Positions 12,526 through 24,300 of a stretch of DNA of 64,000 nt are shown here, one piece after another. The notes under the pieces were generated by a model. That model was not told where the DNA came from. It did not search any database and worked only from the letters and a program-made list of their open reading frames with translations. Positions within the stretch are counted from its first letter, which is position 1. The number at the start of each line of letters is the position of its first letter. This DNA is from Cryptomeria japonica (taxonomy: Eukaryota; Streptophyta; Pinopsida; Cupressales; Cupressaceae). The position numbers were made by a program, and so were the translations under genes. The stretch spans positions 816,640,396-816,704,395 of the forward strand of contig NC_081414.1 of assembly GCF_030272615.1 (NCBI RefSeq). The letters are read 5' to 3'.

Positions 12526-14727
12526 AGGCATAATCAGGGTGTAGAAGGCAAAAACACTAAGTTGAGGCCCAAGTGAGTATGAAATCAAATATGAGGATAA
12601 AATTTATGACACTACACCTAGACATTTGAATTTTGAATTTTAAATAGTGAAGTTCAAGATCAACAACTATAGAAGTGACTTGTATTTAATCCACATGTAT
12701 GAATCTAATTTAGGGTGTTATTTGACATTAAATGAGCAATGTAGGGATCAAGAATGAAACTCTAAGCATAATTGATGATGAGGATCATGATGAATAATAT
12801 GTCAGTAGCCAAATTATTATGCTTAAGATACTCTAATCAAAGCGAGACTAAAATATGGGGGAAAATGACATGGTTATATAATTTTATTATTAAATTTTCC
12901 CTCACTTTGATGTGTATGCAAGCTACTTCGAGAATGCAAGCCAAATTAAATTAAGTCGTCAATGTGGAAGTTCAATATTTATCAAAAACTAAAAGGATAT
13001 TGAATATAAAGTAATAAATCATTCTTTTAGTGTTTGTATATTCAATAGTATATGAAAAGATATGCAAAAAATTATGAGTAACACCTATTACACATTTTAA
13101 AATAAGGATTGATCACATTATTAATTAATGAACTGTCAATAATATCAATGGTATCATCACATTTTGCATAGTAAATTCATCATTTTTATATATAGAAATA
13201 TCATGTAATGGTGAAGATAAAGAAATATCAACAATAATATGCATACATCTTTGAGGCTAGGTAGTTGTTTGATAAATAATGTAAAGAAATAGTTGAATCA
13301 TGAGGATGGACATCAATACAAGATCTAGCATCAATAATCTAGGAAGTATCCATCATAGATTCTAAGGAATTTAATAAGAGTAACATGATGGATATAAGAC
13401 ATGAAATAGACACACTTGAATCCATGTAATGAACCCCTGCATACAATAATAATGCAAGTCACAATATACGAAAAGATAAGATTCAACAACTATACTATTC
13501 TATTATGAAAGATGCATAATTAAGTGTGGATGAATTAAATTGATCCTTGGTCTAACACCACATGCACATACATGTAAGATAAATCTACCAAAATATATGA
13601 ATACATAAACATCAAACATATCCAAGTTAGTATCTTATAATAAATACTTAAGAACATGAGGAACAAGAGACACCAACAAAAATAACAACATAGAGATGCA
13701 AACATTGCCAATCAAATCATTAGAATTATTGTCATGATGCCTCACACGCAAATAAATGGTATCACAATTAAGTGGCTTTTTTGAACTTGTGAATGTTAGT
13801 GAAATTATATAAGGATCTTCATGATATAGTGAAAATTCTAAATGTGACTAAAAGATGGTTAGAATAAAAAAATATTTCTAAAACTCTATATTTAGAATCT
13901 TTGTACAATAAGGAAAAGCATTAGGTGTGCTTGATTTCGTGGACTCTCCAAAATATAGGAAAATAGAATAGCCTACACTAATTTAAATCAAATTTAATCG
14001 ACATAAAATAATCGACAATCAAACTAATTTTAATTAAAATTGAGGAGTTAATTAAACTAGATAGTTCCAACTTAGCACTTATGTACAATGAAAAATCTAT
14101 ATATAAATTTGGACTTGAGATTAAGTAACAATAAGAATGTGGGGTTCATATGGACCTCTAAGACTAATAAACCTAAAAATATGGATTTATTTATATGCAT
14201 GTAAAATAATTGTTTCTATTGTTAGCTTGGGTGAAGATTTTTTCTCTATCTTAATACTTTCCCATTCATTGATTACAGAGAAACTTTTAATATGGTCTAT
14301 TGGTTGTGACCTAAATTGTGTAGTTTCATAATTTTTGTCTACCACACTTATAATTGATCGTCATCATTGTAAGCCTATGTGACTTCCCTAACCACTAAAA
14401 AATATTATTCTTAGTACAACAAAATAATTTCAATTATCACATGTCTGTGTGCTATTGTATTTTTCTCAAAGATGTGATGTGAATAGTTAGCCAATAGGTT
14501 GTGGACTTTCAAACCAAAAAAAAAAAGTTGTCTCGTAGTGAAAAATAGTAGTTAGTTTCTAGAATTGTCTCACTTTATGGGAGAAATCATTCTTCTCTAC
14601 TTTCAACTAACACACAATCAATTTCCTATCAATAAACCCACTGCACCTTTTAATGTACAACATTCGATAGTGAATTTCCCCATCATTGTAATAGGCTTAA
14701 GTCACATGGAACACAACTAATAGAGGT
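12526..14727. other. AT-rich sequence without recognised genes
   Basis: About 2.2 kb of AT-rich sequence outside element A. Only short chance frames are seen, no tRNA signatures, no tandem arrays. Probably very old decayed repeats. Confidence 0.5.
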
Positions 14728-14983
14728 TGTTTAACATTTCTAAGACCTACAACTTGTTTTCAATGGAAAACAGTTATTGTGGATATGAAATTCTCTTTTC
14801 TTTTCTTTTCGACACATTGCAACATAAGGAACTACAAAATGAAAACATATTTGTTTATTGTTTAACCTTTCTAAGATCTACAATTTGTTAAACTTGTTTA
14901 CAATGACAACTAATTGTCATAGATATGAAATTCTCTTTTCCGTTTTTTTGACAAATTGTAACATAAGAAACCACACAATTTCA
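14728..14983. repeat. Two-copy tandem duplication, about 125-135 bp
   Basis: The block starting near 14728 (TTTAACATTTCTAAGACCTAC) is followed by a diverged second copy starting near 14862 (TTTAACCTTTCTAAGATCTAC). Both contain GATATGAAATTCTCTTTTC and an ACATAAG(G/A)AAC segment. The copies differ at many sites, so the duplication is old. Confidence 0.75.
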
Positions 14984-15539
14984 AACAATTTTATTTAATG
15001 ACAAGTTACATAGCTCATGCAATTCTTAATCTCCACAAATAATTAAAAAATATTTAAAACTATAAGTACAAAAATTAATGTGTTTTCTAATAATTTATTT
15101 TTTAATCAACTTTTTTAATATACAAAATAAGGCAATCTAAAAAATTATATAACGGCTGTTTCACAAGCTGGTTTGTAGTCAAAAGTTGAAAGAGAAAGCA
15201 ACCAGATGACAGCCAGATGATATCGATTGTATAGTAAATAGTTTGATTGATTTTATGTACAAAAAAAATAAATGTATAGTAAATGTTTGTTTTCTATCCA
15301 GTTTTCTTTCCTCTAAAAAGCTGCTATTTTGATTGGTGGATTTCAATTTTTCTCCGTGGATTTGTGAATTTTCATTTCTAAAATTGAAAAAAAAACTCAG
15401 CAAGTGTGAACGCAAGAAATTAAACTGAAGAATGAAAGGCAATAAATCTTGCATGACAGAAAGGTGACAGGCTGCATTTCATATTTGTCCTTTCACAAAG
15501 AGGGAAAGGCACAATTTTTTTTTAATTTTAAATTTTTTA

Positions 15540-16130
15540 ATTTTAGTTCGGTCAAAATGGTCACTGTGGGTCGGGACGTGACTCAATACAAGTAGTGCTA
15601 GTGGCCGTATGTACCGAGAAAGACCCACATAACACGTGATTACCAATGCTAAACAGTATGGTTCAGGCGTAAACCCAATACAGACCAATAGTGAAACACT
15701 GACGCCCTCTGGCACGATAATAAGAGTGGGTGGGGGGGGGCTAAAGGCGATCAGCCCGGCTTGACGATATAGGTGCAATACAGTACTTGGTGGTGGGCCT
15801 TTGGTTACTCTGCTTCCGGCTGGTCCGCACAATTGGGTTCGCAGGTAAACAGCTGTCCTTTGCTTGGTGCCCGCTGGCTCCTTCTCGGTAACTGCTAATG
15901 TCTGCTTAAGCGCTTGTCTTACTGGCCGCTAATACGTACATGGCCATATAGCCCCACTAGTTACTTTTTGCACATAACATCTCTTACTGGTAGCAGCGCT
16001 TCTTAGTGGTGGGAATAGGGGAATTGCTTCTTTTTTCCCAGCGCCGATTATAACTAGAGTTCCCTCCCACCCGGGGAACTATCGAGCCCCACCCAACCCG
16101 ATAAATTGATTTGTCTCGTGCGCGGGATTG
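15540..16130. other. GC-richer island of unknown origin
   Basis: About 600 bp whose composition is clearly richer in G and C than the AT-rich flanks, with a G-run at 15730-15739 and pieces such as CACCCGGGGAACTATCGAGC. A 117-codon minus-strand frame (15832-15479) covers part of it but has low-complexity hydrophobic content and no family I recognise. It could be a captured fragment, an old transposon end or an LTR piece. Confidence 0.45.
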
Positions 16131-16281
16131 ATTTCTATTTTTGATAAACAGCTACTAAAAATCAATTTCTTTTTGATAAAAATTAATTAAAATAACAAAA
16201 ACGTTGAAAGACACTTTCAGACCATCAATTTCTAACTGAGGAGTAATCCATTGATTTCTGTTTCTAATTAGTAGTCACTTT

Positions 16282-16416
16282 TGTTGGTGTGGGAAATAAG
16301 CCACACCCAGACCGACGATGGATTGGTCCAAGAGGGACCAGTAGCTTAGTGGTAGACCATTCCAGCAGCGTATGGAAGGTCCTAGGTTCAAGTCCTAGTT
16401 GATACATGTCTCAACA
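16282..16416 (+). repeat. TRIM-like short LTR
   Basis: A 135-bp unit starting TGTTGG and ending CTCAACA (ends TGTTG/CAACA) directly followed by a perfect tRNA-iMet primer binding site. Length, ends and adjacent site fit the 5' LTR of a terminal-repeat retrotransposon in miniature or a short copia LTR. I saw no second LTR in the window, so the element is either truncated or its other LTR has decayed. Confidence 0.6.
16341..16408 (+). other. tRNA-like sequence inside the TRIM-like LTR
   Basis: TAGCTTAGTGGTAGA matches a Pol III A box / D arm. CTAGG-TTCAAGT-CCTAG forms a perfect five-pair T arm with a seven-base loop and contains a B box (GGTTCAAGTCC). An anticodon-like arm (TTCCA/TGGAA) lies between. 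A second D-arm-like copy lies after the primer site at 16431-16459. The acceptor arm is not paired, so this is tRNA-derived and not a working tRNA gene. Confidence 0.65.
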
Positions 16417-16430
16417 TGGTATCAGAGCCA
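16417..16430 (+). other. Primer binding site for initiator Met tRNA
   Basis: TGGTATCAGAGCCA follows immediately on the CAACA end of the short LTR. This is the standard plant site complementary to tRNA-iMet. Confidence 0.8.
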
Positions 16431-16459
16431 GGTAGCTTAGTGGTAGAGCATTCCAGCAG

Positions 16460-19400
16460 TTAGAGAAAAACTCCCGGAATCAAAAAAGTAATTGTTTATT
16501 TAAAAAAGTAATAGATAGTAATTTGCCATTTTTTTTTAAGTACACCCACATGGGTTGAATTCGAAGGATCAGAATTTGTGGAGGAGAAAAGCCCAACTTG
16601 ATTTTTACAAGAGGAAAGAAATGAATTGTTAATGGTAGGACACTGACTGCTAAAGACAGGGAGACAAAAATATTCATGGAATTGAAGATTTCACACCGAA
16701 ATAATTGAGGTTCATTACTAGGTACTAACAATATTATTTGTCTCATTCTATGGCATTATAGTTTTCATCAATAAATATTCTAGGTTTGACTTGAAGATTT
16801 AATTAATAACTTGGGGTGTCTTTTTCTTAAAGAATTAAGGTTTTCTGGCATTGCAAATGTTTGAATTAAATTTTCTGTGAGAATAATTGACAGTATAATT
16901 GATTGACTTGGACATACATTCAATTGAAATTTACAGCCGGGCAAATTATCCCAAAACTAACAACCTGCAAATCAAACATAATCTTAAGACTTAAGATAAA
17001 ACTTTGTTTTTACACTCAGATTTCCCAATTGAGTTCATAACATTAAGTATATTAAAATTATTAAAATTTTAGATAATTTATTATTTTCAATGATGAATAC
17101 CTTCCCAAAAAATCCTGTAATGTTTCAGAGCTTTTCCATTTTCAGTGATGAATATAATGGAATTAGAATGCTGTAGTTTTAGTTATGTTATAATGGTCAC
17201 AGTTTTGTGATAATCATGCTCAATTATATGTATTTTATATTTGATTTTTTTTAGATTATTACGACAATTTTATATTTCTATATTTGGAAGTTGTATAACT
17301 GAAGAAAGGTTCAATATGATTGACTTGTAAAATTTAACATGTTTTGAATTCATTGCAGTCAATCTTAACTTATTAAGGTACATTTTGATATAATAAGATT
17401 TTTTTTTTTTTTTTGGCTTTCTACTTTTTATTATTTTATACATAATACAAACCATTTTAGTGAGGTTTGAGAATGTTGAATCTATATTATAATTTGATTA
17501 ACTTATAAATATGAATCTCGATTTTATTTTCTTATGACGTCTTTATACAAATTTTACAATTAGATTTAAAGTTAGATTTTTATTTTATTTTTTATATAGC
17601 ATATAAAAAATATTGTTGTTATGACGACACTTTCCTAGCAGATTTTGGGTTTGGGATTTCGGTATAAATTGATATGTGGGGTATTATGGGTTTTATTCTA
17701 TGAGCCGTGATCGAAGGTTTTCTTGCCAGGGTTCTTTCCTCTGGTATGCTCTTTGAGTCCTGTGTAAAATAAAAAATATATTAATAAAAAAAATTAGTAG
17801 AATATCCACTTTTGTTTATAAAAAAAATAAATATTATTGTTTGACATTATATTAATCTATGATGTTCATTCTCTACAATTTGTTGATTACAAGCACTTCC
17901 TCTATTTGGTAATGTGTTACTCAATGTCTCTTTTTGTACTCATTCATGATAGATAAATGATGGTTTGGTCAAAGCCAAAACATTGACATTGATGCATTTA
18001 TGTACATTATACCCAAAGGTTTATATAGCTCTTAATTAGGGTTGTAATTATTTTCTTGAATGTATATATTATTATTTATTATTAATTCTTTAACTACAAA
18101 GCTTTATCCTTGAGAAAATGTTAATGGCATGCATTTTATCAATGTGTTAAGGGATTTTTGGTGTATATTTGTTTAATTTGTCAATAGATTTTTTGATCTA
18201 ATGTTTTTGGTAAAAGTTCATTGACCTAATGTATCTTGAGAATTTTAATTAGTGAAGCAAGATACGTTTTCTATTATTTTTTTTAATGAAAAATGTTGAT
18301 AATTTTAGTATACCTAAAGTCTTTTTAATTGTGATTACAAAATCTAGTGTATTGATGTTTATCTAATTGAATTTAAGTAGAATAGATGTTTTTGTTATCT
18401 TAGGCTTAATTTTCTCTAATTGACTCTTATTAATGAGTTCATTGCATTGGCTTGGTTAACCTATTACACAAAAGTGTGATTGATTAAGATCATTGTTGCA
18501 TTTACTATTATGTGTTGTCATTGTCATTTTTATTTTTATTTTATCTACCATGAAATTTGTAATAGTCATATATGTTTTGCTTATACTTTTGATATTATTT
18601 TGGAGAATAGTTTATAATTTTCACATTCATTATTATATTATATTTTCTTTCTCAAATTTGTTTAATCTAACAAAAATATATGATTTATGTTACCATCATA
18701 CCCCTTGCTAATAAAATACATTTTGTTGTTACAAATAAGCCATGATAGACAAATTAGACACTAATTACCATTACCTATTGTCAACTTCATGTAGTTTTCA
18801 ATTTTGTACTAGACATTGTACTCAATGGATTCCTCCTTTCTTCGAAATAAAGTGTTTGGATTTGTGACCATATATAAATATAGGCAATAACAAGTTTTAA
18901 CAAATTCGATGAAAACTTCTCTTGCCTGACTAGTTCATAAAACTTATAATGGAGTATGAAGATGGAACAAAAATTGTTTGACAAAATGCCTCAAATAAAT
19001 TTGATTGAATGGAAATCCATGATTGTAAGACAAGGTCAAAGGGTGTGAACATAAATCAAGCATAATTTCAAGAGTGTTTTTTTTCTAAATTCTTTTGGTA
19101 AGATATAGTATTCGCAAGTTTCACTTCTAATCACCAAAGCCTTCACACAAACTTACATAAAAAGCCTCAATAAAAAAGAATTGATGTACAAATTCATGTT
19201 TGAATGATTTAAAATTTATATTATGTAGATGATATTTGAAGATCCTCTATGGTGTATGGGTCAAATTTCTAAATGGTAAGGATGGAAAATTTTCATAAAA
19301 AAAATTGGAAGTGGATTTTTGTAAGATGTAGTAGTTACAAGTGTCAATTTTAATTGCCATAGCCTTTACAAGAACTTATGCACACAATTCAATAAAGAAG

Positions 19401-21508
19401 AATGTATGCATACATTCTCCCTTGAATGATATAGATTGTGATTTTCTTTGTAGCTTACATTGTGTGGATGAGATTTGAAGATCCTTGTAGTTTAGTATGA
19501 TGTTCACTAAAATGACCTAGGTTTCCAAATATGTTAGATATAGGTTCACTTTTAGAAATAATTTTATTTCTTCAATTTTTTTCTTGGTTATTCTTTTATG
19601 TATCATAGCAATGCAAAGATATGCTTGAGTTGCATTACATGTTTCACAAGTGAAAAATTTAAATTTAATAATGTATGCCAACCATGATGATCTACCCTAG
19701 GTAACATTTAACTTGTGTGGATTTTCATTCCTAGGCTTGCCAATCTTCCACTCTTCCAAGTGTGTCATAACCAAAAACATAATATTTCTTTTCCTCTTAT
19801 TAGTAAAAATGGATTAATTTTGACTATATTATTACGAATATATTGAGAAAAGATTCTTCTATACGTAGGCATTGTTCGCACCAAACAGGTTATAAAAGGT
19901 CAAGTGGAGTATTGGGCTAAATAGTAAAAAAATTCCACCGATGAATTTGTTTAAGTTTTTGATATGAATAGCCAAAGATGTCTTGGGTTATTTTATTTCA
20001 CTAAATAGATAGATGGTCTTTTATTGACTTGGTAATTCTATCATTTATATTGCTTATTAAATTTCTTATAAATTTGAATTTGATTTTTTATAGTGTGAAA
20101 AATTTCATGATGGATTACTTTTTAATTTTGGGTTTTTATTGATTGCATTCTGTTTTGATTTGGTTGCAGGTGGTACAATTTTTTTTCCTAAATAAAATTG
20201 ACTTGAGAAATTGGAAGGGGTTATCTTTCAAGATGTGTAAAACATAATTGCTGACTATAATACCAAACCTATGCCAAAATAAGAGCTTTTAAATAAGATT
20301 TCACCATCCATTAAAGCATCTTTGGAATTTTCTAATATTTATAGTCTTATAATTTGTTCAACATGTGAACCCACTCTTGATAGGTTAAATGTTTGTCTTG
20401 TTTTACCATTGAATCCTAGCCTATATTTCAATGTTTTCCCTAAGTTGCCATAGTAATTTGATAGAATAATAAGAATTAGCATGAATTAGATGATATAATA
20501 TATCATAGAAAATAACTCATTACTTAACACTAATGTTGGTGAAATATGTGCAAAATATAGGGCTCATGTGATCATGGGGAAGAAGATGAAGACTACCCAT
20601 GAAGATTGCCAAAGATCTTATGTAGTTTGTATCTTTTGCATAATAATAGTAAATTGGTTTTTATTCTTTAAAAAGAATGACCGTAGGCCACTTCACTCTT
20701 TCTTCAACCGATTAGGATAGTTTTTTGTTGTCAAACTCTAAACTATATGTAATATTTAGGTAGTTTGATTTTATTTAAAAGACTATAAAAGTTTCCTTCT
20801 ATATCGAACAATATAACTTTCGTATGAAAAAATATAATATCAATAGTATTATCATCTGAGTTGATCATGATAGCTTATTAATCTTTTTCTTCAATCAGTT
20901 GATTGGGAGGTAGGGCCAACTCCTCATATAGCAGTTGAAGTTGTTTTTATGTTTTTATTTGCGAGTATAGTTTATGTGTTTTAGTAATTAAATTGATTTT
21001 CTGAATTTTGCTTCAGCTAGAATTAGCATTTGGAATTAACATTTGTATTTTCTATGAATTGGGAGATGTACCACAACTCCTGTTACTAGGAGTTTGTCAA
21101 CATAAGCTACTATAATTCAAGGGCTATTCTATGCTTAACATGTTTTAAAAGTGTTGTCAATGTTATGTGCATTTTATGATTGATTCAAGTGTGGTAGAAC
21201 TTAATTACCTTAAAAGGATTTATTTAAGTTATTTGGATTTAAAAGATGTTTTCAAGGTTTTTCTTTAACAGTGCATTTTGAACTAGCGTTTAGATTTAAA
21301 GGTATTTGTTTTCATAGAACACATTTCATCCACATTTATTATACTATCTTAAGCCTTACGGTACACAACCACAACACCTTTAATGAGCTTACAATCCCCG
21401 AATCGACATTAAGGAACAAACTGCTGAAATCAATAAAAAATTCTCAAAGACTGATTTAAGACAGTTACAAGAATAGTTTTACCCCAAGACATGATCCACA
21501 ATCTTGTC
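16460..21508. other. AT-rich intergenic sequence without recognised genes
   Basis: About 5 kb with short chance frames only. The stretch 20160-20500 has a broken coding flavour but no family could be named. The last several hundred bases should contain the 5' LTR of the element whose primer site is at 21518, but I could not find its start. Confidence 0.5.
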
Positions 21509-21664
21509 TTAACATTTTGGCATCGTTGTCAAGGAAATATGTTAAAGGCCTAAAATCATAGTATGTTGAGTTAGGATCAATGTGGCAAGGTAAAATTTTC
21601 CACAACTTTCAACCTTGCCTAGGTAATTAACCTTGGTTTTCTCTATTGTAGATCAAATAGGTGC

Positions 21665-23860
21665 ATGAATCGTACCAGAGATAGAAAAGGAAGGTTTGTT
21701 AAGAAAGACATAACAAGTAGTTCAAAACAAGAAAAACCAAAAATGGAAAAAGGGTCATTTTCAAAAAAGGAATTAGTCGAACCTAATTTGGAAAAGTGTG
21801 TCATAGAACCCATTGTTGAGTCTCCACCTAGTCTGTCCCACTTAGTACACTTGATTTTCCATAAGAGTATTTCACAACTATTACTCTTGAGGTTGCTAAA
21901 AAATTTGCACTCTTTTGAGTTGCGTCATGGTAGACCAGTTGAGAAACCATTTTCAGTTATTTGGACTCTTTGGGCATTTGAGGAAATAATTGGTGATAAT
22001 AACAAAAATGATGATAATAGAATACTTGCTCATAATAATCCTATCACCTTTGAGTTTCTTGTTGTCCATCCTATTGAACATGCCCCTATGAAAAATATAC
22101 ATCACTCAGCTTCACCAGTATTTAGGGGACTCTCTATAGAAGACCCCAACATATTTCTCATTGAATTTGATGTTTTATGTTGAAGCTATGATTATAATAG
22201 TGATGCACAAAAACTTAAGTTGTTTCCAGCTACCTTGAAAGATGTAACATTATGGTGGTTCATGGGATTATGACAACAATCCATCCACACCTAGGACAAC
22301 ATGAAAAAGAAATTCCTAAAGAAATATAAGGAATATTGTAAGATGAAGGAAGTTGTTCAGATGAGATCTTTCATATGATGCTACACGAGGAGGAGACTAT
22401 GGAGGATTACCTTGACCAATTTTTATTCAGTCTTCAAAGAACCAAACAAAATGGGTTGAATAACGACACTATCAAAAGAATTTTCTTAGAGGCATTCATA
22501 ATGAATGTATGTATGTTTTAAATATTATGAGTGGTGGGGATATTTCTAAGTTAAGATTTGATGACATTTGTAAAATTTATAGGAATTAATCAAGGTTTGC
22601 ATGATCCATATGAAGTTATCTTGGAAAGCAAATCTTGAGAGGTAAAATAGGTATCACCAAGCGAGAATTAGGTAAATTGCTTAACGAATTAAAAACAAAT
22701 CACTTAAGTCATATGGGAAAGTAGATATGCACATTATATACATGTAATAAACAAGAAGAGGATGAAAAGGCCTTAGTTGTGTTTTGTCCAATTTGTCAAA
22801 AAAAGCATAATAGTATAACAAAACTAAGAAATTTCATCTTTGGAGGATGCTAGTAGGAACACCACCTTGAAACCTCTTCCTGTATATAGAGTATACTGAG
22901 GGAACTGTTTATTTTATGTCTCAACAGAGGTCTTGGCCACCAAGAGCAATGCATCTAGGTATTCAAATAATTATCATGCACTAAGACCTAGTTAGCCTAG
23001 TCCTTTTTCAAACCAGTCTGGATGGCATGGAGGATGTCAACAACCTCCACCCTATTACCAACAATGGCCAAACCAATAGACTTTATAGTCATGACAATAA
23101 TCATGAAGGCCACAACAACCATAATATCCACCACAATATCCATCCTATCCACCAACACCAATAATCAACATGTACCAACAACGACAACAATTCCTTTTGC
23201 CTATACCACACCCATCAAATAATTATAGTTTCCAAACACATCACAACCACAAAAGGTGACCCCTATGCCTACCCAATTTTAGCCTAATTTGAATAATAAT
23301 GTGGCACAACTGATATACAATAATTAGATAGCAAGATACCCTACTTATCCTGTAAATACAGTGGAAAGGATACCTTACTTATCCTATAAATATAGTGGAA
23401 ATAGATAGAATCCAATTAAGATCAGGTAAGATTCTTCAAGGGCCTACTATTACTGAGATTAAAGATTCACTTGATGAATATGATGAGACCTAAGTCAAAA
23501 CACCACCATTCCCTAGTCCGTTTCATTATGAGCCAACTCCAAAGAAAATTTCTCCACTTGTTTAAGAAATGTTAACATTAAGATTCCTCTTTTGCAGGAT
23601 ATAAAGGACATTCTTGTGTACACAAAAATGGTCTGAGAATTATGTACTCAAAGGCTTAAGAAGAAACAAAATCCTAAAACTATCTAAGTTATTAGGCAAC
23701 TTGCTAATCTCGTGGTGGGGAAAATATCAATTCCTAAGTATTGGGACCAAGGAAGCCCAATGATTAAGGTACACATTGGTAATATTGTGATTCTTATTAC
23801 ACTTGTTGATCTAGGAGCTACTATAAATGTAATGACAAATGAAACTAAGGAAAAATCATG
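21665..23860 (+). pseudogene. gag and protease fragment of the decayed gypsy element
   Basis: The frame at 21665-22183 ends in FRGLSIEDPNIFLIEFDVLC and continues, past stops, through KLFPATLKDVTLWWFMGL and further Gag-like sequence to about 22560, a pattern typical of plant Retrotrans_gag. A linker rich in Asn, Gln, Pro and His covers 22900-23300. At about 23690-23840 the sequence reads IPKYWDQGSP and VDLGATINVMTNE, resembling a protease of the type with (I/V)DLGA(A/S)INVM. Many stops and frameshifts are present; no function is expected. Confidence 0.65.
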
Positions 23861-24020
23861 GGGGGTTACTTAGTCCTTCCACTTTTTCTCTCTATTTTTT
23901 ATGGAAAGCATACTTTCTCCTTTTGGAAGGGGGATTCTTCTTAGTTACAGGAGGCTTCATTTTTTAGGGGGACTCATCAACATTTCAGCCACCTAAGCTA
24001 TTCTTAAGGGGGGTGGTAGT

Positions 24021-24300
24021 GTAGGTTTTTTATTTTTATGTTGGGATATTTATTTTCCCTTAGTCATAGGTTTTTTATACAATTTTTTAAAGCCTTCTTA
24101 GGTTAATAAAGTGAGTTTAATTAGTTAATAACTAGGAGATCAGGTGTTGAGGTGTCACCATCCTAAAAGAGAGGAGCATTCACTATTTTTTATACTAGCT
24201 AGTGGTCACTCCTTATTACTTTGATTTTCCACCTCCATCCTCGCTCTAGTTCTATATAAACTCACTACCTAGCTTGTATTTTAAATTTTTAATATACTTT
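24021..24300 (+). repeat. Candidate 3' LTR start of the decayed gypsy element
   Basis: Starts TGTAGG directly after the polypurine run, and contains TCTATATAAAC at about 24251 as a TATA box. The far end of the LTR is not clear and no 5' partner was recognised. Confidence 0.4.

Larger units (their letters stand above)
21509..24300 (+). mobile_element. Decayed Ty3/gypsy element (gag-protease remnant)
   Basis: A degenerate primer site at 21518 (TGGCATCGTTGTCAAGGAA), which looks like the Asp-tRNA type TGGCGCCGTTGCCGGGGA after several C to T or G to A changes, follows a possible LTR end AACA. Gag and protease remnants follow. A G-rich polypurine run at 24007-24020 (AAGGGGGGTGGTAG) and a TG start at 24021 suggest the 3' LTR. 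RT, RNase H and integrase are missing, so an internal deletion joined protease to the 3' end. The right boundary is not determined. Confidence 0.6.

Noticed and set aside
16341-16408. Functional tRNA gene
   Set aside because: T arm and A/B boxes are good, but the acceptor stem does not pair and the sequence sits within an LTR-like unit.
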